A stretch of 64,000 nucleotides of DNA from Cupidesulfovibrio sp000226255 (GTDB lineage Bacteria; Desulfobacterota; Desulfovibrionia; Desulfovibrionales; Desulfovibrionaceae), in contig NZ_AP036014.1 in NCBI RefSeq assembly GCF_003402415.2, positions 62,001 through 126,000 of the forward strand. The letters are read 5' to 3'. Positions 58,744 to 64,000 of this stretch are shown one piece after another; positions within the stretch are counted from its first letter, which is position 1; the number at the start of each line of letters is the position of its first letter. The translations under genes were made by a program, and so were the position numbers. Below the pieces are notes generated by a model. It did not search any database, was not told the origin of the DNA, and saw only the letters and a list, made by a program, of their open reading frames with translations.

Positions 58744-60264
58744 ATGCCCACCCGCCCCTTTGTCGCCACGCCCCCCGGCATGGACCGGGACGCCGGTTTC
58801 GACTCCCCCGCCGCCCCCGGCGCCGCATCATCCGGCGATGCCGCCGCCTTCCAGTACCACCGGGTGGAACGCCACGTGGCGGACATGATCCAGTCCGGGC
58901 GGTTCCGCCCCGGCGACAGGCTGCCCTCGCTGCGCGGGCTGGCCACCTCCATGGGTCTGTCCATCGCCACCGTGGGGCATGCCTACCTGGAACTGGAGCG
59001 CAAGGGCATCATCGAGGCGCGGCCCCGCTCCGGCTATTTCGTGCGCAGCGGCATGCGCGGCCTGCCCGTGCCGCAGGCCCGCCCGGAACCGCCCACCGGC
59101 CCGCGCGAGGTGAACCGCGCCCGGCTCATCTCCACCGTGCTCGAAGCCGTGGGCAACCGCGACCTGGTGCCCTTCGGGGTGCTGTGCCCGGACGAAACGC
59201 TGCTGCCGGGCCGGGCGCTGGGGCGCATCCTGTCCGAGGTGATGCGCTCGCGCGCGGGCGAGGCCGCCGCCTACGCCACCATTCCCGGCGACCTCGAACT
59301 GCGCCGCCAGATCGCCTGGCGGCACCGCGAATGCGGCGTGGGCGCTGGGCCAGACGACATCCTGATCACCAACGGCGCGGTGGAGGCCCTGTACATCGCC
59401 CTGCGCTGCCTGACCCGGCCCGGCGACATCGTGATGATTCAGTCGCCCACCTACTACTGCTTTTTGCAGCTCATCGAATCGCTGGGGCTGCGGGCCATCG
59501 AGGTGCCCAGTTCGCCCGAGGCCGGGGTGGACCCGCGCGACGTGCGGCACATCCTTGACCGGCACCGGGTGGCGGCGTGCGCCTTTTCGCCCAACTTCAA
59601 CAACCCGGACGGCAGCCTGACCCCCGACGACGCCAAGCGCGAGATACTGGACATGCTGGCCGAGCGGGGCATCCATCTCATAGAAGACGACGTGTCCACG
59701 GACCTGCATTACGGCCCCTCGCGCCCGTCCACCTTTCTGCAATGGGACGTGCACGGGCTGGTCACGCTGTGCTCGTCGTTCTCCAAGACCGTTGCGCCGG
59801 GTTTTCGCATGGGCTGGATGGTCACCGGGCGCATCGGCGAGCGCGCGCGGGAGATAAAGGCCACCACCAACGTCTGCGGGGCCACCCTGCCGCAGTTCGC
59901 CATGGCCGAATACCTGAGGCAGGGGCTGTTCGAGCGGCAGCTGCGCCGTTTGCGCACGGCCTTTTCGCGCCAGATGCAGGCCATGCGGATGCACCTGGCC
60001 GACTGCTTTCCGCCCGGCACCGGGGTTACCCGGCCCGAGGGCGGCGGCGTGCTGTGGGTGGAACTGCCGCCCGGCACCGACGGGGTGGAATTGTTCTTTC
60101 GCGCGCGGCAGGCGGGCATATCCGTTGCGCCGGGGGCCGTGTTCAGCACGCAGGAAAAGTTCGCCAACTACCTGCGCCTTGGCTGCAACGGCCTGTGGAA
60201 CGAACGCATGGCCGAAGGGCTGCGTACCCTGGGACGGCTGGCCGGGGAGTGCCGCGTGGGATAG
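58744..60264 (+). CDS. MocR/PdxR-family regulator (GntR domain plus aminotransferase domain)
   Basis: 506 residues; AAGGAGG precedes the ATG at 58744. GntR winged helix about 35-110 (YHRVERHVADMIQSGRFRPGDRLPSLRGLATSMGLS), short linker, then a fold-type I aminotransferase domain with the PLP lysine in SSFSKTVAPGFRMGW, SPNFNNPDGSLTP and the phosphate-binding region. Such proteins sense an amino acid or PLP through the aminotransferase domain. Divergent from azlCD, which makes it the probable regulator of that exporter. The stop codon lies inside a 10-bp tandem repeat. Confidence 0.93.
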   Translation: MPTRPFVATPPGMDRDAGFDSPAAPGAASSGDAAAFQYHRVERHVADMIQSGRFRPGDRLPSLRGLATSMGLSIATVGHAYLELERKGIIEARPRSGYFVRSGMRGLPVPQARPEPPTGPREVNRARLISTVLEAVGNRDLVPFGVLCPDETLLPGRALGRILSEVMRSRAGEAAAYATIPGDLELRRQIAWRHRECGVGAGPDDILITNGAVEALYIALRCLTRPGDIVMIQSPTYYCFLQLIESLGLRAIEVPSSPEAGVDPRDVRHILDRHRVAACAFSPNFNNPDGSLTPDDAKREILDMLAERGIHLIEDDVSTDLHYGPSRPSTFLQWDVHGLVTLCSSFSKTVAPGFRMGWMVTGRIGERAREIKATTNVCGATLPQFAMAEYLRQGLFERQLRRLRTAFSRQMQAMRMHLADCFPPGTGVTRPEGGGVLWVELPPGTDGVELFFRARQAGISVAPGAVFSTQEKFANYLRLGCNGLWNERMAEGLRTLGRLAGECRVG

Positions 60265-60300
60265 GCCGGGATAGGGCGGGATAGGCCGGGATAGGTGCGG
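60261..60300 (+). repeat. 10-bp tandem repeat at the mocR stop codon
   Basis: Four units of ATAGGCCGGG-type sequence in exact register. The first unit supplies the TAG stop codon of the regulator. Confidence 0.85.
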
Positions 60301-60749
60301 GCTGGGCCTGGGTCGGGTGGTTCGGGTCGAGGTCGGAACGGACAGGGCACGGCGAAGCATAGGGCAGACATGCCACGGGCCGGAGGAGCAATCCTCCGGC
60401 CCGTGGCGTTTGCGGAGGGGAAGCGCGGCGATGGGGCGGGCATGGGAGTGGCCCGGCCTGCCGTCATGGCGGTGCGCTCACGGGGGGAGGCGGTTTTCGC
60501 GCATTGTGCGCCGTTTCGCGTCCGATCCGGCATGGCCGGGCCCCTTTCGGACCGCCCCGCAACCTCCTTCCCGTCCCCCTGCGGCCGGATGCAGCCGAAA
60601 GGCGCGGGGGTACCGTGGCTCCGCGCCATCGGGGCGCGCAGTTCCCTGGCGGCGGGGCGGCCGACGTCCGCCCCGCCGTTTTGCCTGCACCACACGGGTA
60701 CGCCATCTGGCGTCCGAAGCACCGCACCCATCTATACACGGAGGCACAT
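60265..60749. other. Intergenic region between mocR and the possible effector gene
   Basis: Holds the 10-bp repeat, a terminator (60373-60413) and about 335 bases before the next gene in which I see no gene or clear promoter. Confidence 0.55.
60373..60413 (+). terminator. Intrinsic terminator of mocR
   Basis: Perfect 15-bp stem CCACGGGCCGGAGGA / TCCTCCGGCCCGTGG with a GCAA loop, followed by CGTTTGC. The T-run is short, but the stem is the longest perfect one among the terminators here. Confidence 0.7.
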
Positions 60750-62180
60750 ATGAACTACGGCTTGTCCACGACCGGGCTGAAGAACATCGCTGACCCTCGC
60801 CGCCGCAAGTTGGCGGGCTCGCTGGAAGGCGCGGTGGGCCGCGCCCGCTCGGCGCGCACCATGCAGGAGTGGTATGGCGAACTGGTGCAGGGCATCCGCT
60901 CCATCGACGCCTTCGGCCACGACGGGCAGGACCCGCTGCCCGAGGACGAGGACAAGGATGTGCGCCAACGCTTTCAGCGCACCATGTTCGACGACACCGA
61001 CGTGCGCGCCTTGCCCGACTATGCCGCGTTCCGGCAGCCCCGCGACCGGGGGTACGACATGTTGCAGGAAGAACGCATGCGCGACCTTTTCGCGGGCAGG
61101 AATGCGCCGCAGCCCGCACAGGCGACCCTGGTGGAAGATGCTGCGGCGTCGGAGGCCGCGGTCGGCGGTCTTCTGGGCGGCAACGGCGCGCAGGGCACAC
61201 CGTGGTGGCAACGGGCCATGGAGAATGCCTTTCCGGGCGACGCGCATCCCTGGCAGACCCCGCCGCTGGTGCCCTGGAGTGCGAGTGCCCCGCGCAAGAA
61301 CGGCATGGAACGTCAACGGGCGGGCGAAGCCGGAGGCAACGGTTCCGACGCCCAGGCTTCCCGAGGTGGTTCGGTGCTGCCGTCGCACGGACAGGACGAC
61401 CCCTTCGCGGGCACCCTGCTGGCGGCCAACGCCAACGCCCGGCAGAATGGCAATGCCACGGACGCGGGGGGCGGCGCGGGGCGCGGCCCAGAGGACGGCA
61501 AGGCCGCGCATGGCCGCCGCACGCCGCCGCTGGAGGATTTCGCCGACCCGTCAAAGAACATCCTGCGGCCGGACAAGATACAGGACTACTACCGCAAGCC
61601 CGGCGACATCACCAAACTGCACGAGACCACGGCCAAGGAATTGGCAACCGTATCCAAATCAGGGTCGTGCGGGCCGTACCAGCTGACCGGGGAAACGCTG
61701 GGAGATTTCATGAAAAGCCCGGAAGCTGCGAACCTGCCGGAAAAGTATCGGGCGTTGAAAGACAACCCCAAGGCCATTGCCGCCGCTTGGCCGGAAATGG
61801 CCCGCGAGCACCCCGACGCGTTGGCCGCCGCCAACGAGGCGTTTATCAAGAGAACCCATTACGAGCCGACACTGAAAGCCTTTGAAAAGGCTGGCCTTGA
61901 TACGGGATCGGAAGCCATCAAAAACGCGGCCTTTTCCATGGGTGTGCTCAGGGGGCCGAACGCATTTTTGAAAAAAGTGGCGAAGCATCTCCCGGATAGA
62001 GACACATTGCAGAACATGGGAGTTGAAGAGCAGTTGGATGTATTGGGGAGGGCGTTCAAGATGGGGTACGGTGGTGACAGAGAAGTGAAGAAGCGAGTTG
62101 ATTGTGAGTTTAATGGAAATTTGATAAATCTCCATCGAGCATTGAAGTCGAAAGCGGAGGCCGCAGGTGGCAAGAAATAG
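60750..62180 (+). CDS. Unknown protein, possible secreted peptidoglycan-targeting effector
   Basis: 476 residues; GGAGG precedes the ATG. No signal peptide or membrane span. Residues 1-150 are helical and charged (MNYGLSTTGLKNIADPRRRK; MQEWYGELVQGIRSIDAFG). A Gly/Ala/Asn-rich linker covers about 150-260. The C-terminal 210 residues form a compact domain in which KELATVSKSGSCGPYQLTGE resembles the Glu...G-x-YQL block of lysozyme-like enzymes (weak evidence), followed by AAWPEMAREHPDALAAANEAF and GVEEQLDVLGRAFKMGYGGD. From about 61900 the GC content drops well below the surroundings. It overlaps the next gene by 14 bases. A cytoplasmically made, leaderless protein coupled to a secreted partner fits an effector with periplasmic immunity, but no secretion genes are adjacent. 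The function is unproven. Confidence 0.6.
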   Translation: MNYGLSTTGLKNIADPRRRKLAGSLEGAVGRARSARTMQEWYGELVQGIRSIDAFGHDGQDPLPEDEDKDVRQRFQRTMFDDTDVRALPDYAAFRQPRDRGYDMLQEERMRDLFAGRNAPQPAQATLVEDAAASEAAVGGLLGGNGAQGTPWWQRAMENAFPGDAHPWQTPPLVPWSASAPRKNGMERQRAGEAGGNGSDAQASRGGSVLPSHGQDDPFAGTLLAANANARQNGNATDAGGGAGRGPEDGKAAHGRRTPPLEDFADPSKNILRPDKIQDYYRKPGDITKLHETTAKELATVSKSGSCGPYQLTGETLGDFMKSPEAANLPEKYRALKDNPKAIAAAWPEMAREHPDALAAANEAFIKRTHYEPTLKAFEKAGLDTGSEAIKNAAFSMGVLRGPNAFLKKVAKHLPDRDTLQNMGVEEQLDVLGRAFKMGYGGDREVKKRVDCEFNGNLINLHRALKSKAEAAGGKK

Positions 62181-62982
62181 GATTGCACATTTTGCAATGT
62201 TGGCCTTTTTGGTCATCTGTGCAGATTGCCATGCATCGAGTGAAGAATGGCAGGGTGTGCGAACGGGAATAGTGGGCATGTATTCAATATATTATTCAGG
62301 AACAAGTTCCGGATTGGGTATCGATACGAGCGTTACACGCAGCATCCATGCAGTCTGCGCATTCGGTGACCTGTGCCGTATCGTGGGTGTAGAGAAGAAG
62401 ATAGAGCGCCTTGGGAACGAGTTTGTCCTTGTTCGTTCGGTGCGGCGTCTTGTCGCAGCGGCACCGGGGGATTTCGATGTAACGGGCGTTCTTGGCAGGC
62501 AGACGAATGGGTATCTGTTTCTGAATTCCCCGCTGGGCACAGCGGACAATCTGGTAATTCCCGAAGGGTTTCCCTTGGAAAGAACGGTGCGGTCCGTGTG
62601 CGCGGAAGGCGACATCTGCCGGGTTCGAGGCAAAGGTACGCGGGACCCTTCTTGGCGGCAGATGGTCATGCCCTCGGAATTGCACGAGGTGGAACTGGTG
62701 CAGCGTGCTCGCCTGGTGACGGTGGAGATGACGGGCGTCTACTCCGGCGGCAGCGCGGGGAACTTTGATGTCGTCGGGGATGAGGAGGACCAGTTTCTCG
62801 ACGGGCTGGAGCGGTTCGCGCATACCCCTGTGGGGCGCACCATGCCTTCCTGCGAGCGGTACCGGGTGGTCGCATTGGTACGGGATACCGATCCCCACCG
62901 CGTGGTGGACCTGCTGGCTGTGGGCTGTGCCCGCCCGGACCAGGATGACATTCCGGCGGCGGTGGAGGGTGGGCCGCAATAA
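62167..62982 (+). CDS. Secreted protein with duplicated Cys motif, possible immunity partner
   Basis: 271 residues. The GTG at 62167 has GGAGG upstream and gives a signal peptide (ARNRIAHFAMLAFLVICADCHA); an ATG at 62197 is the alternative. Two similar halves are visible: SIHAVCAFGDLCRIVG near residues 58-73 and TVRSVCAEGDICRVRG near 141-156, each with a Cys-x5-Cys and GD. No lipobox. I recognise no family. GC content in the first 250 bases is far below the window average and then rises. It is translationally coupled to the preceding gene (14-base overlap). Likely periplasmic with disulfides. An immunity role is inference from context only. Confidence 0.6.
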   Translation: MARNRIAHFAMLAFLVICADCHASSEEWQGVRTGIVGMYSIYYSGTSSGLGIDTSVTRSIHAVCAFGDLCRIVGVEKKIERLGNEFVLVRSVRRLVAAAPGDFDVTGVLGRQTNGYLFLNSPLGTADNLVIPEGFPLERTVRSVCAEGDICRVRGKGTRDPSWRQMVMPSELHEVELVQRARLVTVEMTGVYSGGSAGNFDVVGDEEDQFLDGLERFAHTPVGRTMPSCERYRVVALVRDTDPHRVVDLLAVGCARPDQDDIPAAVEGGPQ

Positions 62983-63077
62983 GCGGCGCATGCCGGGGAC
63001 AGGCGAACGCGGGAAAGGATGTCATCAGATCGTGGGCGATTGCCGGGGACTGGGAACATGGAGCGAAACCACGCAAA

Positions 63078-63112
63078 CGGGCCGAAGGATCACTCTTTCG
63101 GCCCGTGGTGTT
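63078..63112. terminator. Bidirectional terminator
   Basis: Perfect 9-bp stem CGGGCCGAA / TTCGGCCCG with a 10-base loop; the plus strand continues TGGTGTTTGT and the minus strand TTTGCGTGG. It serves the two-gene island and the convergent small gene. Confidence 0.75.
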
Positions 63113-63142
63113 TGTAGGGAATGGGGTGGCGTGGCGCGCAGG

Positions 63143-63568
63143 CTACCGCGCCAGCGGGTCGGTTTCGCTTTCCGGCGCGAAGAAGAAGGCGGTGTCGAAG
63201 GGGCCGAAGCTGCCGGTGTCGGCCATGATGGTGAAGAATTCCACCCGGCCGTAACGGCGCAGGCGTTCTTCGGTCACGCCGTTGCGGGCGTAGTAGTCCG
63301 CGCGGGGCTGCGGGTTGCGGGTTTCCGTCAGGTCGTACACGGCCTCGTCGGTTTCGCCCCAGGCGTGCAGCACCCACTTGCCGTGCAGGTGCAGCCAGGC
63401 GTGCACCACGCGGCAGTCCTCGCATTCGCTGGCCACTTCCAGCGCGGCGTCGAAGCAGGACGGGCGGTGCGCCCCGGCGGCGCACTGGCAGTCGTGGTCA
63501 TGGGCATGGTCGTGGCCGCAGCCGCAGGCGTCGGCTTTGGGGGGCTGGAAAGGATCGTGGCTGTGCAT
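63143..63568 (-). CDS. Small protein with His/Cys-rich N-terminus, unknown function
   Basis: 141 residues. The first 38 are a metal-ligand-rich tail: HSHDPF, CGCGHDHAHDHDCQC, HRPSC, with eight histidines and six cysteines. The rest is a compact domain (FDAALEVASECEDCRVVHAWLHL, WVLHAWGETDEAVYDLTETRNPQ, YGRVEFFTIMADTGSFGPFD) that I do not recognise; CEDC adds another Cys pair. No signal peptide, so cytoplasmic. The tail is reminiscent of nickel or zinc storage tails on metallochaperones. Start preceded by AGGATACGCC. Neighbours give no hint beyond the shared terminator. Confidence 0.75.
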   Translation of the reverse strand: MHSHDPFQPPKADACGCGHDHAHDHDCQCAAGAHRPSCFDAALEVASECEDCRVVHAWLHLHGKWVLHAWGETDEAVYDLTETRNPQPRADYYARNGVTEERLRRYGRVEFFTIMADTGSFGPFDTAFFFAPESETDPLAR

Positions 63569-63866
63569 GGCGTATCCTTGCGTGCCGCATGGCGGCGGTG
63601 GTGCGTGATGATGGTTGCGCGCGTGTACTGTGGGGACGGACCGGATGGCCGTCTGCGTTGCAGGGGCCGCGCGCGTTGCAGGAACTGCGCATGATGTGCG
63701 CGGGTGCCTGCCCGGCCCGGTGACGGTGCGCCGAAAGGGCGGTGCGCGTCAAGATGGCGGAGTGCGGACAGCGCGCCGAGAGCGGGAAGGGAGCGTTGCG
63801 CCGTTCGCGCCCGCGTTGTCGTCCGTTCCGTTGCCGCGTGTTCAGTCGTCTTCGTGCCGTCTCGCG
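63569..63866. other. Intergenic region before the last gene
   Basis: About 300 bases with no supported gene or clear promoter; it must hold the promoter of the His/Cys-rich protein gene. Confidence 0.5.
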
Positions 63867-64000
63867 TCACTTTCCGGCGGCATCCCCTTCGCCCAGCGCC
63901 AGCAGGGCCGCGCCCAGGGCGTTGCCCACGTCATACCGGCCGGGAAAGGTTACCGTGGTGGACAGCGCCCGCGCAACGGCGGGCAGCAGGTGGCGCGATG
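63867..64000 (-). CDS. C-terminal fragment of a gene running out of the window
   Basis: The last 43 residues before a TGA at 63867-63869 are visible (SRHLLPAVARALSTTVTFPG, then RYDVGNALGAALLALGEGD). A Phe-Pro-Gly-x-Tyr...VGNALGAAL ending of this kind is seen at the C-terminus of hydantoinase/oxoprolinase-type and other ASKHA-fold proteins. That match is from a short stretch only, so the identity is tentative. The 5' part lies beyond base 64000. Confidence 0.5.
   Translation of the reverse strand, partial: SRHLLPAVARALSTTVTFPGRYDVGNALGAALLALGEGDAAGK

Overview
The window is GC-rich chromosomal DNA from what looks like a sulfate-reducing Desulfovibrionaceae bacterium of the Desulfovibrio/Nitratidesulfovibrio type. 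That placement is an inference from gene content (TRAP transporter, PutA without a DNA-binding domain, many sigma-54 activators, U32 peptidase, alanine dehydrogenase) and composition; no rRNA or tRNA gene is present to test it. There is no prophage, CRISPR array or intact insertion sequence. About 41 protein genes are supported, including three very small membrane-protein genes.

Layout. 0.1-1.4 kb: lgt and infA. 1.7-5.3 kb: a PhoR-like histidine kinase and a MerR-like DNA-binding protein. 5.9-10.1 kb: a dctPQM TRAP transporter facing a LysR regulator. 10.3-16.6 kb: a tiny membrane protein, mdaB, a U32 peptidase with a very long disordered N-terminus, and pyrK-pyrD. 16.9-25.1 kb: putA and the metal-stress system zraP / zraSR. 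25.3-28.2 kb: a glycosyltransferase, a LysE exporter and a PaaI-type thioesterase. 28.3-33.8 kb: a TyrR-like sigma-54 activator with ald, then amt-glnK. 34.3-42.5 kb: an ABC exporter (hlyD, an ABC-ABC-permease fusion, a second permease) divergent from a CecR-like TetR gene and an outer-membrane factor. 43-50.5 kb: tetR, then an RND efflux operon that ends in marR. 51.2-54.6 kb: a DksA/TraR zinc-finger protein, an OlsF-like double acyltransferase and a TudS/DUF523 protein. 54.6-55.8 kb: 1.2 kb without a convincing gene, but with a strong sigma-54 promoter, a cluster of TGTGCA/TGCACA boxes and a terminator. 56.1-60.3 kb: a DsbA-like protein and azlDC opposite a MocR regulator. 60.7-63.0 kb: an AT-richer two-gene island that could be a secreted effector with its periplasmic partner. 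63.1-64.0 kb: a His/Cys-rich small protein and the C-terminus of a further gene.

How the parts work together. Sigma-54 control recurs. Near-consensus -24/-12 elements lie before zraP, ald, amt and the gene-poor 55 kb unit, and two activators are encoded here (ZraR and the TyrR-like protein). Amino-acid and nitrogen metabolism is a second theme (putA, ald, amt-glnK, lysE, azlCD). Envelope defence is a third (zraPSR, ABC exporter, RND pump, DsbA, possible ornithine-lipid synthase). The best places to look for something new are the sigma-54 unit at 54.86-55.71 kb, the two-gene island at 60.75-62.98 kb, the long hairpin element at 16.56 kb, and the short tandem repeats (periods 9, 10, 12 and 24) that recur in linkers and intergenic DNA.
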